Positions 17,114 through 26,100 of a DNA stretch of 64,000 bases are shown here, one piece after another. Under the pieces are notes generated by a model. That model made no database searches. It had not been told where the DNA came from and saw only the letters and a program-made list of their open reading frames with translations. Origin of the DNA: CAYWMP01 sp964459445 (GTDB taxonomy: Bacteria > Desulfobacterota > DSM-4660 > Desulfatiglandales > HGW-15); contig CAYWMP010000004.1 of assembly GCA_964459445.1 (NCBI GenBank), positions 1 through 64,000 of the forward strand, given 5' to 3'. Both the position numbers and the translations under genes were made by a program. How positions within the stretch are numbered: position 1 is the first letter of the stretch; each line of letters opens with the position of its first letter.

Positions 17114-17516
17114 CAGGAGGTCCATCGTAGCCTTTCTTTGCAATTGGGCACCCTATCGGTGTTACATGGATTTGTGTCAATCCGAGGCGTCGCTTCCCTA
17201 TACTGTTTATCCAATCAGAGTGATGTGTGCGGGCCGCGTGGATCTTCCCATGGTGCTCTATGCCTTTGAAAAGGGTGCAGAGGGAGTCATGGTGATAGGA
17301 TGCCAAGACAAGGCATGTCAATATGGACACGGTCCCCATCAGGCCGCGAAAAATGAAGAGTCTACCCGGGGTCTCATGGATATCTTGGGCCTGGAATCCG
17401 TACGATTCGCAAGGGCAACCTATTCCTTTGACGACCGAGAAGGATTTTTGGAGGACATAGAGGCATTTACAGAAAGAGTATACAGATTGCCGAGATCACC
17501 CTTTAACAACAAATGA
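17097..17516 (+). CDS. MvhD/FrhD-like iron-sulfur subunit
   Basis: A 139-aa protein of the hydrogenase delta (MvhD) family, which links Hdr complexes to an electron donor through a 2Fe-2S cluster. Visible cysteine-containing motifs are FLCNWAPYRCY, RVMCAGRVD and IGCQDKACQYGHG. The canonical second cysteine of the FxCNWC motif is Ala here. The ATG at 17097 overlaps the previous gene by 17 nt with AAGGTGA before it. An AGGAGG at 17115 lies within the gene, just before the first conserved residue. It probably pairs with the giant HdrA/GltD protein. Confidence 0.75.
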   Translation: MHSWNSRRSIVAFLCNWAPYRCYMDLCQSEASLPYTVYPIRVMCAGRVDLPMVLYAFEKGAEGVMVIGCQDKACQYGHGPHQAAKNEESTRGLMDILGLESVRFARATYSFDDREGFLEDIEAFTERVYRLPRSPFNNK

Positions 17517-17546
17517 GCATACAAATTTAGCTTTTTTAAGCTGGGC

Positions 17547-17758
17547 GAGAGCTCAGCAATCTCTTTACAGGGACGAAAGGTCTTTGAAGCAGTGCAGAAG
17601 GCGTTGCAAGCCAGCGGGCGGGGTGATGACTTTAAGGGAATCTGAGATCATCTTCCGGCACACTGTTGAGATAGTTCACCGCCCGCCATACTAAAGCAAT
17701 GTGCAGATGACTACTCACTGAATCAAGTTTGTCCCTTCCAAGAGATCCCCAAGCTCTC
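17547..17758 (+). ncRNA. structured RNA element, copy C (212 nt)
   Basis: The third copy is again exactly 212 nt. The outer stem differs in sequence from A and B yet still pairs (17545-17553 with 17752-17760): two G-C pairs are replaced by A-T pairs on both strands, which is compensatory evidence for an RNA stem. Internal stems P2 and the GC-rich central stem are unchanged. It lies 147 nt before the HdrD-like gene in the same orientation. The gap 17517-17905 contains nothing else recognisable besides an AT-rich stretch after the element. The reading frame open in A and B is broken by two stop codons here. Confidence 0.78.
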
Positions 17759-17905
17759 GCTCTCAGAGACATACTTTCAAAAGGCTAAAGTATAATAAAT
17801 GAGCCAAGGACTGATTTATCCCGCGCATTCATCGACAGATTGGAATCCGTTGGTTATGTCCAACAAGGGCCATTCCAAAAACTGAAATGTTCCTGAGGAT
17901 CTCAT

Positions 17906-19042
17906 TTGGAAAAAAGCGACACATTAGATCGACTCATTGAAGAGTCCCGTGTCTTCCATTGCGTGGATTGCGGGAAGTGCACAGGAGCGTGCCCCCTAGC
18001 CCAGGTCGACAGGGATTTTTCCCCAAGGCTTATTGCTCGACACGTTATTGAAGAAGGGCTTGGGTCCGAATATATTCGAGAAAGGGTCTGGTCCTGTCTC
18101 ACATGCGGCCTTTGTGATGAAAGGTGTCTTCAGGGGATTCCTTTCACGCATTTCATACGGAACCTACGCCTGCTTTTAAAAGAGTATGAAGAGGCCGGGC
18201 ATCTCAGTCATGGCGGCTGCTTGCAAGGATTGATGCGCATGCAAACGGCCCTTAGCTTGAATCAGAGTCGTCTGGACTGGATCTCTCCTGATCTGAAGAT
18301 ATCCTCTCAGGGCGAAATTCTCTATTTTGTGGGTTGCCTCTCATTTTTCAATCGGTTTTTCCCCGAGATGGATTTGGACCTGTTGAGGATTGCCGTCGAC
18401 ACGGTAAGAATTCTTAACGGGCTGGGCATTGAACCGGTTGTCCTGCCAAATGAGCGGTGTTGCGGTCATGACCTCATTTGGACCGGGGATGAGTTGAACT
18501 TTCAAAGGCTTCGACGCATCAATATGGAGTCCTTCAAAAAGGCGGGAGCCAAGACGATCATCACGGCCTGCGGGGAGTGCAGTTATGTCTTGGGACATCT
18601 CTATCCGCAGGCCTCGGATGCCTTTCCCTTTGAGGTGATGCACCTGAGCGAATTCCTCAGACAAAGGGGTTTTAATGGGCAGAAAAGTCTGGGCAAGACC
18701 GTGACCTATCAGGATCCCTGCCGGTTGGGACGTTTTCAGGGCATTTATGAGGCGCCCAGAGAACTCCTCGGGTCGATTGCGCAGGTTCGCGAGATGCCCC
18801 ACTTTGGTCCTGGGGCTTGGTGTTGCGGGAACTCCTCCTGGCTTCACTGCGATCGGTTCAGCAAGCAGATGCAAGTTGAACGTCTCATGGAGGCCAAAGG
18901 CACCAAGAGCGATCTGGTCGTGACGGCCTGTCCCAAGTGCCAGATTCATCTAACCTGCGCCATGAGCGATGTAAACCGATTGCAGGACCTTCACATTGAT
19001 ATTCAGGATATGGCCACCGTCTTGGCCGAAACAATGGCATGA
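17906..19042 (+). CDS. HdrD-like Fe-S protein with two CCG domains (HdrB/HdrC fusion type)
   Basis: This 378-aa protein begins with an HdrC-like ferredoxin part: CVDCGKCTGACP and CLTCGLCDERC within the first 75 residues. Two CCG-type repeats follow, each with paired cysteines (ERCCGHD ... ACGECSYVL, and AWCCGNSS ... ACPKCQIHL). CCG domains bind the non-cubane 4Fe-4S cluster of heterodisulfide reductases. It would be the partner that receives electrons from HdrA, with an unknown disulfide or quinone-like acceptor. The start is TTG at 17906. It precedes the selenocysteine HdrA gene by 69 nt. Confidence 0.85.
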   Translation: MEKSDTLDRLIEESRVFHCVDCGKCTGACPLAQVDRDFSPRLIARHVIEEGLGSEYIRERVWSCLTCGLCDERCLQGIPFTHFIRNLRLLLKEYEEAGHLSHGGCLQGLMRMQTALSLNQSRLDWISPDLKISSQGEILYFVGCLSFFNRFFPEMDLDLLRIAVDTVRILNGLGIEPVVLPNERCCGHDLIWTGDELNFQRLRRINMESFKKAGAKTIITACGECSYVLGHLYPQASDAFPFEVMHLSEFLRQRGFNGQKSLGKTVTYQDPCRLGRFQGIYEAPRELLGSIAQVREMPHFGPGAWCCGNSSWLHCDRFSKQMQVERLMEAKGTKSDLVVTACPKCQIHLTCAMSDVNRLQDLHIDIQDMATVLAETMA

Positions 19043-19111
19043 ACTGTTACCATAAACTCCGATTTTTTTGTATAGATCTCAGGACCAAAGATATTACAAG
19101 GAGGGCCTTTC

Positions 19112-21580
19112 ATGACCCATTTGAAGACCGTGAGTACATCGGAGGAGGAAATCCGAATAGGGGTCTACGTTTGCGAATGTGGGTTGAACATCGCTAATGC
19201 CGTGGACTGCGAGGCCACTGCCCAATGGGCGAATGATCTCGAGGGCGTGGTCGTCTCGCGGCACTATTCCTATATGTGCTCCGATCCCGGTCAACAGCTT
19301 GTGAAACAGGATATCGGTGATAATAGGCTAAACCGAATTGTTGTGGCCTCTTGCTCTCCAAGGCTTCATGAACCCACCTTCCGGCAGATGTGCAAGGAGG
19401 CCGACCTGAATCCATACCTCCTGGAAATGGCCAACATCCGCGAACAATGCTCATGGGTCCATCCCCATCAAAGGATGGAGGCCACGGAAAAGGCCAAAGA
19501 TCTGGTCAATATGGCTGTAGGCCGTGCAAGGTTGCTGAAATCCCTCAAGGAGCAGGAGGTGCCCGTCACACAAAAAAGCCTGGTTATAGGCGGTGGCGTG
19601 GCTGGGATTCAAGCTGCTCTCGATCTGGCCGACATTGGTTTTCATGTCTATCTCGTTGAAAAGAAGCCTTCCATCGGCGGTGTCATGGCTCAACTGGACA
19701 AGACCTTTCCGACCATGGATTGTTCCATCTGAATTCTTGGTCCGAAGATGACGGATGTCGGTCGACATCCCAACATTGAGCTGATGACCCTGAGCACGAT
19801 AAAGGACGTAAAGGGATATGTTGGCAACTTCGAAGTGACGGTCCAAAAAAGGGCACGGTTCGTGGGTGAGGGGGAGTGCACGGCCTGCGGTGATTGTGCG
19901 AAGGTCTGCCCGGTATTGAAGCCGGATGAATTCGAATTGGGCCTGGCTTCACGGAAAGCCATATTCACGCCCTTCCCACAGGCCGTACCGTCAGCCTATG
20001 TATTGAATCCCTCAGAGTGCCTTGGCCAGAATCCTCTAATCTGCGGTAAGTGTAAAGAGGCCTGTGAGAAGGGTTGCATTGATTACGATATGAAAGACGA
20101 GGAGGTGACTTTCAAAGTAGGCACCCTCGTTGTGGCGACGGGAATGACGCCCTATGATCCCACAGCCTTGGATGAATACGGCTATACCCGTTTTTCGAAC
20201 GTCTTGACGACCATGGAGTTTGAGCGACTGATCAACGCAGGAGGACCGACAAAAGGGGAGGTGATCCGCCTCAGCGATCTCAGAGTTCCCAAATCAGTCG
20301 CCTTCATCCAATGCGTAGGTTCGAGATCCCCTGGAAACGAAAAGGCAAATCCCTACTGCAGCAATATCTGCTGTATGAATACGATCAAAGACACCCTTAT
20401 GCTGAAGGAGCATTATCCGGATATGGAGGTAAAGGTCTTCTATATTGATATCCGGGCCTTCGGCAAGGGCTTTGAGGACCTTTTCCAACGCTCCAAGGGC
20501 AAGGGAGTCAAGTACATCAGGGGACTTCCTGGAGACGTGCAGGCAGATCCCGCTTCTCGCGATCTGCTCCTTTTCGTGGAGAACACCGCGACCGATCGCC
20601 TGGAAAAGCATTCCGCGGAGATGGTTGTGCTCTCCCAGGGGCTGGTGCCCTCGGAAGACATGAACAAGATCCAGGAGATGCTGGCTCTGCAAAAGACATC
20701 GGATGGTTTCTTTCTCGAGGCCCATCCGAAGTTGCAACCCGTCGATTCCGCTTCAAAGGGCATTTTTTTCGCGGGCACGGCAGAGTCTCCGAAGGACATA
20801 AAAGACGCCGTCACACAGGCCTCCGCAGCAGCCTCCAGAGCGGCCAGAATCATGTCACCCGGCAAGATTACGGTCGAGGCGCTTACGAGTCGTGTGGATG
20901 AGAGCAAGTGTAATTCCTGCGGCATCTGCGCCAAGGTCTGCCCCTATAACGCCATCACGGTAGATAAAAAGAACAAAACGCCGGCCGTGGTGATCGAGGC
21001 TGCATGTGCCGGGTGCGGCACCTGCGGAGCCGAGTGCCCCCATGATGCCATAGAGATGAATCATTACAGCGATGCTCAGATTATGGCACAAGTCCAGGCG
21101 ATATTAGAGGACAATTCGGATGAGAAGGTCGTCTGCTTTGCATGCAATTGGTGCTCCTACGCAGGAGCTGATTCCGCCGGAATAGCGCGTCTGAGTTATC
21201 CCCCCAATGTGCGCCTGATCCGAACCATGTGTTCCGGCAGGGTAGACGAGAAATTCATTTGGAGGGCTTTCGAGATGGAGGCACCCGTTGTTTTGGTTTC
21301 AGGCTGCCATTTTGGAGATTGCCACTATATTGACGCGAACCACTGGACCAAGAGGAGAATCGAAAAAATCTGGAGAAGGATGGTTAAATGGGGGCTGAGG
21401 AAGGAACGCCTTCAATTGGAGTGGATCAGCGCTTCTGAAGGCGTACGTTTCTCTCAGGTCATGGCCAAGATGGAAGAGCTTCGAAAAACGGTGACGCGAG
21501 AAGAGATAGAAGAAACGAAAAAGGCGCTCCGGGACAACCTCAAGGGCAAAAATAAAAAGGCCGGTCCGATGAGCAAGTAA
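19112..21580 (+). CDS. hdrA: selenocysteine-containing HdrA fused to MvhD (in-frame TGA read as Sec)
   Basis: This is an 822-aa protein if the in-frame TGA at 19730-19732 is decoded as selenocysteine 207. The FAD motif VIGGGVAGIQAALDLA precedes it. The residues around the TGA are MDCSI-Sec-ILGPKM, matching the HdrA motif in which Cys normally stands (CSxCILxPKM). Later parts contain CTACGDCAKVCP, CGKCKEACEKGC, two ferredoxin motifs (CNSCGICAKVCP, CAGCGTCGAECP) and a fused C-terminal MvhD domain (CFACNWCSYAGAD, CSGRVD, GCHFGDCHY). A SECIS-like hairpin follows the TGA. Sec-HdrA is known in Methanococcales and Desulfobacterota. Role: flavin-based electron bifurcation between ferredoxin and the HdrD-like partner upstream. 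Confidence 0.88.
19730..19770 (+). promoter_or_regulatory. UGA codon and bacterial SECIS-like hairpin
   Basis: The UGA (19730-19732) is followed 20 nt later by a perfect 7-bp stem GGATGTC (19753-19759) and GACATCC (19764-19770) closing a GGTC loop. Bacterial SECIS elements of the E. coli fdhF type have a GGUC-containing apical loop recognised by SelB at about this distance. The hairpin lies within the coding sequence, as expected in bacteria. Confidence 0.8.
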
Positions 21581-21590
21581 GCATGGGGTA

Positions 21591-23270
21591 TTGGAAGAGG
21601 CAGTGAAAAGAAGATCCTATAAAGACGATTATCTTGGGATGAAACTGGTGCCTTTGAGCAGGACGGAAGCCCTCTGTTTTGTCAGCACCTATGATAAGCC
21701 CTTTCTTCTTAGTAAGGTGGCCGGGATCTTCACGATTCACGACTGCCACATCCTTGAGGCAGATATCCATATTAAGGACGGGATAGTCACGGATCTGTAC
21801 AAAATTCGTATACCCCAGAAATACGAACCTCCCTTTCTAGAGAACATGCTCTTCGAGTCTCTTCAAAAGGTGTTAAGAGGGGACACTAATATCGAGAAAG
21901 AAATTTTTCTGTGGGAGAAACGACGCCAGGTTATACAGGATCAGATTGTCCCGGGATTCAAGAGTGTCAACTTTGACAAGGGCACTCTCACTGTGAACAC
22001 ATCAAACAAAATAGGTCTTCTCCACAAGATCTCTTGGGCTTTGTCTCTGACCGGAATGAATATTGAGAAAGCCATCATATCCGCCACAGAGGATACGAAG
22101 GCTGAAAATGTTTTCTGGATCACTCAACGTTATGGGGAAAGCATTACACCCCAATATCAGAAGGAGGTCCTCGATCTATTAAGGGTCATTGTTAATGAGG
22201 GGAAAAACCTCATAGAGCAGGCTTTCAGGAAAGAGATCAACATGATCTATCGGCAGCAGCTTAGAAGGAAAGGCAGTGGCTTCAGGACGGCGCAGTTGTA
22301 TGCGGATGTTCACCTGCGGCTGATGGAAGGGCTTTTTGAGCGGATCAAAGTACAATTGGACATCGAAGACGCCCCGATTATCATTGGCGTCTATGGCGGC
22401 ATCGGTAGCGGCGCCATCGGATTTACAAGCGATATCGATTGCGTCTTTCTCTATGATGGGGAGAAGAAGGAGGCCTACGATAAGCTAAAGGAAATTTTCA
22501 AGAAGGAATTCGAGCGGATCAGTGATCTGGAAGTGGACGAGTCTTTCCTCCCCTATCACATAAACTATTTCTATTTGGGCAACTACGATGGGGAAAGTAT
22601 CGTTTCTTTCAAGGATTTCTTTGATTATATCCATTACATCGATGAGATGCGAAGTCAGTCTGAAAACCGGCTATTCGAGCCCCAATTTTTCCATTTCCCT
22701 TGGGCCTTTTCCATCCGTTTTATCGGGGGTCGAAAAATATTAGAGGGTTTTAAAAACCAGATGCGGAGGCGGCTTCCAAGGGACGGAAAGATGGGATATC
22801 CCAGTGTGCGTGCCTATCTCCTGGGAGAGAAAAGAACGGCTATCAAGAAAAACTACAAATCTTACCTCAAAGGAAAGTACTTTCCCAAAGAACTGGCTTT
22901 TTTTGAATCCAAAGGACTCAAAAAGCTATACCGGACACGCGAATATGAAGCTTTTATCGAGTCGATACGCCCCTACGAGGCTATCAAGTACGTATTCCGA
23001 AGAGGGGTCTTTCCTCTTCTACATATTCTCCACAGCAAGGGCCAAAGGACCGATATGGGTTTGTTGAGGAAGGAATATCGCCAGATTCGTTCTGCAATCG
23101 ACTATATGCTGAAGGCCTTTAATGTCCGAAAGACTCTGTTCATCATGGGGCGATGGGACCTGAAGTACTTTCTTTACATCATGAATTCAAAAAATGAGCC
23201 GGAATTTTGTGAGACCTATCTAAAATACCAGCAAGATATCATTCATTTCGTCAAGACCTTGAGGCGTTGA
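21591..23270 (+). CDS. ACT-ACT-nucleotidyltransferase protein (GlnD-like domains in reversed order)
   Basis: A 559-aa protein. Two ACT-like ligand-binding domains occupy about residues 25-100 and 128-200 (CFVSTYDKPFLLSKVAGIF and VNTSNKIGLLHKISWALS). A nucleotidyltransferase site follows at 272-283 (GSGAIGFTSDID), which has the G-S-x-D-x-D layout of GlnD and DNA polymerase beta-type enzymes. In GlnD the order is NTase-HD-ACT-ACT, and no HD motif is seen here. Inferred role: amino-acid-responsive nucleotidylation of an unknown protein or metabolite. The TTG start is 11 nt after hdrA. Its last 20 nt overlap the end of the convergent korC gene. Confidence 0.72.
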   Translation: MEEAVKRRSYKDDYLGMKLVPLSRTEALCFVSTYDKPFLLSKVAGIFTIHDCHILEADIHIKDGIVTDLYKIRIPQKYEPPFLENMLFESLQKVLRGDTNIEKEIFLWEKRRQVIQDQIVPGFKSVNFDKGTLTVNTSNKIGLLHKISWALSLTGMNIEKAIISATEDTKAENVFWITQRYGESITPQYQKEVLDLLRVIVNEGKNLIEQAFRKEINMIYRQQLRRKGSGFRTAQLYADVHLRLMEGLFERIKVQLDIEDAPIIIGVYGGIGSGAIGFTSDIDCVFLYDGEKKEAYDKLKEIFKKEFERISDLEVDESFLPYHINYFYLGNYDGESIVSFKDFFDYIHYIDEMRSQSENRLFEPQFFHFPWAFSIRFIGGRKILEGFKNQMRRRLPRDGKMGYPSVRAYLLGEKRTAIKKNYKSYLKGKYFPKELAFFESKGLKKLYRTREYEAFIESIRPYEAIKYVFRRGVFPLLHILHSKGQRTDMGLLRKEYRQIRSAIDYMLKAFNVRKTLFIMGRWDLKYFLYIMNSKNEPEFCETYLKYQQDIIHFVKTLRR

Positions 23271-23805
23271 TTTTTTCGGCAAGTTGTAGCCCTAAGTCCA
23301 TAGCCTTTCTGTTCATGTCTAGAAATCCGGGGGGGATCCTGGATTCAAGAACTTTTAGGATGGATTCCTCTTTGATCAGCTGGGTTAAACCAATCAGAGT
23401 TCCTAGAACACAGATATTGAATACAATGGATTTGCCGATATTGTCCATGATCGCCTTATACATCCCCAGGGACTCTTGACGAGCATCTATTTTTGGTTCC
23501 AGTTTGACAAAATGGCTGTCGGTAATCAAGAGACCGCCCGGACGAATCGTGCTCGAAAACTTGTTGTAGGCCTTCTGGGTCAGACAAATCAAAACATTGG
23601 GTTGGTTTACCTTCGGAAAACGAATTTCTTTGTCCGAGATAATCACATCGGACCTAGTTGCTCCCCCTCGAGCTTCCGGCCCGTAGGATTGTGACTGAAC
23701 TGCATTCAGACCTTCGTGAAGCACGGCAGCCTCTGCGAGTATTATGGCGGCGGTGATAACGCCCTGACCGCCTGAACCGGAAAAAATTAATCGACATCGT
23801 TCCAT
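23251..23805 (-). CDS. korC: 2-oxoacid:acceptor oxidoreductase, gamma subunit, cluster 2
   Basis: A 184-aa gamma subunit with the family signatures FSGSGGQGVITAAIILAEAA at the N-terminus and SYGPEARGGATRSD. It is the last gene of a minus-strand delta-alpha-beta-gamma set, 5 nt after the beta gene. Its 3' end overlaps the convergent ACT-nucleotidyltransferase gene by 20 bp. Compared with the cluster 1 gamma subunit, the two are clearly paralogous rather than recent duplicates. Confidence 0.9.
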   Translation of the reverse strand: MERCRLIFSGSGGQGVITAAIILAEAAVLHEGLNAVQSQSYGPEARGGATRSDVIISDKEIRFPKVNQPNVLICLTQKAYNKFSSTIRPGGLLITDSHFVKLEPKIDARQESLGMYKAIMDNIGKSIVFNICVLGTLIGLTQLIKEESILKVLESRIPPGFLDMNRKAMDLGLQLAEKINASRS

Positions 23806-23810
23806 CGTAT

Positions 23811-24614
23811 CTATTTCCCTTCTTGAGCCCTTTCCACGACCTTTTCATATTCGGAACAATACTCGGGTCTTTCCTGCTCAACGAATATGCCCCTCTCGAT
23901 GAAATCGGGATGCGCCTCCTTCTTTTTTGAGCCGACGGGCGCGGTATGGGTCTTATAATGGTTCAACATGTCAATGGAATCGCCCACCTTATTCTTTCTT
24001 CCGAAATAGGTGGGGCATTGGGAAAGAATCTCAACCACCGAGAAGCCCTTGTGTTGAATGGCCTTCTTGAGGATCTTTTGCATGGAAGTCACGTGATAGG
24101 CCGTCGTTCTGGCCACGAAGGATGCCCCCGCTCCTTTGGCCAATTCCACAATGTCGAAGGCTTCATAGATGTTGCCATAGGGTGCCGTTGTCGCCATGGC
24201 GCCGTACCCCGACAAGGGGGAAAACTGCCCGCCGGTCATGCCGTAGATGTTGTTGTTCATCACGATAGCCGTGATATCAATGTTACGGCGGGCTGCATGG
24301 ATGAAATGGTTGCCCCCAATGGCGAGGGCATCCCCGTCGCCCATGGGAACGAGAACTGTTAGATCAGGGCGGGATAATTTGACTCCTGTAGCAAAGGCGA
24401 GGGCTCTGCCGTGAAGGGTGTGCAAGGTATGGAAATCCATGTAGCCGGAAATTCTGGATGAGCAACCGATCCCTGTGGCCATGACGATGTCATTTTTTTT
24501 CAGTCCCATATCTTCAAGTGCACGAATCAGGTTGTTCATCACGATGCCGTGACCACATCCGGGGCACCATATATGCGGCATGAATCTCTCACGTAAATAG
24601 TCTCTTACTGCCAT
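23811..24614 (-). CDS. korB: 2-oxoacid:acceptor oxidoreductase, TPP-binding beta subunit, cluster 2
   Basis: A 267-aa TPP-binding subunit. It has IWCPGCGHG near the N-terminus, the canonical Mg-TPP motif GDGD, and MNNNIYGMTGGQ about 28 residues later. It pairs with the alpha subunit 3 nt upstream. It produces acyl-CoA and reduced ferredoxin together with alpha, gamma and delta. Unlike cluster 1 beta, all expected TPP residues are present, so this cluster is likely catalytically orthodox. Confidence 0.9.
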   Translation of the reverse strand: MAVRDYLRERFMPHIWCPGCGHGIVMNNLIRALEDMGLKKNDIVMATGIGCSSRISGYMDFHTLHTLHGRALAFATGVKLSRPDLTVLVPMGDGDALAIGGNHFIHAARRNIDITAIVMNNNIYGMTGGQFSPLSGYGAMATTAPYGNIYEAFDIVELAKGAGASFVARTTAYHVTSMQKILKKAIQHKGFSVVEILSQCPTYFGRKNKVGDSIDMLNHYKTHTAPVGSKKKEAHPDFIERGIFVEQERPEYCSEYEKVVERAQEGK

Positions 24615-24617
24615 GGT

Positions 24618-25766
24618 CTAAACTCCTTTTCCCTGGATAAGCCTGAGAATATTGCGAATATCCGCAGGGGTTATAAAGGTGCCGTCAATGCGGTTCGCCA
24701 GAAATACTTTGTCGGGATCATCCAGCGCCTTTCTCACCTCTTGCATAATTTGTCCCATGTTCATTTCCACAACGATTACGAATTTCGCATACTCGCATTT
24801 TTCCTTAATCACTTCGGCCGGAAAAGGCCATATGGTTTGCAATTCCAACAGCCCCAAACGCTCTCCCCGGGCCCTGCGGTTTTCCACGACATGGAGCGCG
24901 GACCTGGCAGCGGAACCGTAAGAAATCAATATGCAGTCTGCATCATCCAAGAAGAATTCATTGATGTGGGTTATTTCATCAACATGGCCCTCGATCTTGT
25001 CCACCAGGTGCCGGAGCAGACCATAGGCGATCTGCGGATTATCCGTCGGGAAACCCCACATGTCATGGACCAGGCCGGTCACATTGTAACGGTGGACGCC
25101 GCCGAAATCGGACATGGGCAATCTTCCATCCTCTCTCGGGAGATAGGGGTGGTAATCCGTTCCTTCGCCCACTGATGTACAGAGCCTTTCAACCAGAGGA
25201 ATCTCACCCTGTTCAGGCATGATGAGTCTCTCCCGCATATGGCCTATCACCTCATCGAAAAGCAGGATGACGGGCGTTCTGTAGGTTTCCGAAATGTTGA
25301 AGGCCTCTACGGTCATGGAAAAAAGGTCCTGATGATTGGAGGCGGTCAAGGTCACAATGGCATGATCTCCATGGGTTCCCCAGCGGCTTTGCATGACATC
25401 ACCTTGACTGACGCCCGTAGGTAGCCCGGTTGAAGGGCCGCCCCTTTGAACGTTCACGATTACACAGGGGACCTCTGTCATGATGGCATAGCCGATGGCC
25501 TCCTGCTTTAGGGAAAAACCGGGACCGCTCGTGGCCGTCATGGATTTGAGGCCTGTAAGGGAAGCGCCGACAATGGCACACATTGAAGCGATTTCATCTT
25601 CCATTTGGATGAATTTGCCTCGCTTTTGAGGCAGGCGGCTTGAGAGAAGTTCGGCGATTTCCGTTGAGGGGGTGATGGGATAACCGGCGTAAAAGTCAAG
25701 TCCGGCGTATAGGGCAGCTTCAACACAGGCCTCGTTGCCTTGGATAAACATAGTTTTTTTGCTCAT
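24618..25766 (-). CDS. korA: 2-oxoacid:acceptor oxidoreductase, alpha subunit, cluster 2
   Basis: The protein is 382 aa from the ATG at 25766. An upstream in-frame ATG at 25802 would add 12 non-homologous residues that run into a repeat. Signatures are YAGYPITPSTEIAELL, QMEDEIASMCAIVGAS, TATSGPGFSLKQEA and VQRGGPSTGLPTG. It is closely similar in layout to cluster 1 alpha. A palindromic repeat occupies the gap between this gene and its delta subunit. The downstream crotonase and acyl-CoA synthetase neighbourhood suggests the acyl-CoA product feeds ATP formation. Confidence 0.9.
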   Translation of the reverse strand: MSKKTMFIQGNEACVEAALYAGLDFYAGYPITPSTEIAELLSSRLPQKRGKFIQMEDEIASMCAIVGASLTGLKSMTATSGPGFSLKQEAIGYAIMTEVPCVIVNVQRGGPSTGLPTGVSQGDVMQSRWGTHGDHAIVTLTASNHQDLFSMTVEAFNISETYRTPVILLFDEVIGHMRERLIMPEQGEIPLVERLCTSVGEGTDYHPYLPREDGRLPMSDFGGVHRYNVTGLVHDMWGFPTDNPQIAYGLLRHLVDKIEGHVDEITHINEFFLDDADCILISYGSAARSALHVVENRRARGERLGLLELQTIWPFPAEVIKEKCEYAKFVIVVEMNMGQIMQEVRKALDDPDKVFLANRIDGTFITPADIRNILRLIQGKGV

Positions 25767-25780
25767 GGATTTCCAACCTT

Positions 25781-25945
25781 GACGGCTTCGTAAAAAATCC
25801 ATCTGCCGTTCGACATGCTCACGGCCCTGAGCAAAGCCGAAGGGCGGCGTTGCGCTTCATCTTCAGTCACTGCGGCGTACTTCTATGTACGCCTCATTCC
25901 TAAAGACTCGCGCGCCTTGCATCTGGAGCTTTTTTCTGTGCCGTC
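25781..25945. repeat. palindromic dispersed-type element between delta and alpha genes
   Basis: The ends form an imperfect inverted repeat: GACGGC...GTAAAAAA on one side and TTTTTTC...GCCGTC on the other. Inside is a perfect hairpin GGCGTAC (25874-25880) / GTACGCC (25887-25893) with a 6-nt loop. Elements of this look are common between genes in Desulfobacterota genomes (from memory). Only one copy is seen here. With the hairpins at 26063-26100 it accounts for most of the gap 25767-26102. Confidence 0.6.
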
Positions 25946-26062
25946 CATCTAAAGACTTATTATGAGATTATCAACCTTCTTTAGTATCAAGAATTAAATA
26001 TTAATGGGATCAAACCCGGTTTCCGCAAAACAGCTTAATTGTCTATATGACTCTAGGTTAAA

Positions 26063-26100
26063 GCGGCGAAGTCGCATTATATTAAATCGCGGAGCGATTT
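26063..26100 (-). terminator. tandem hairpins after the ferredoxin gene
   Basis: A 7-bp stem AAATCGC (26084-26090) / GCGATTT (26094-26100) starts 3 nt beyond the stop codon. A second stem at 26063-26075 (GCGGC/GTCGC) follows. The run of T after the first stem is weak, so this may be an mRNA-stabilising or partial terminator structure rather than a full stop before the alpha gene. Confidence 0.4.

Noticed and set aside
19730..19732. TGA in hdrA as a frameshift or pseudogene break
   Set aside because: The same frame continues intact on both sides, the codon sits at the conserved Cys position of HdrA, and a SECIS-like hairpin follows, so selenocysteine fits better.
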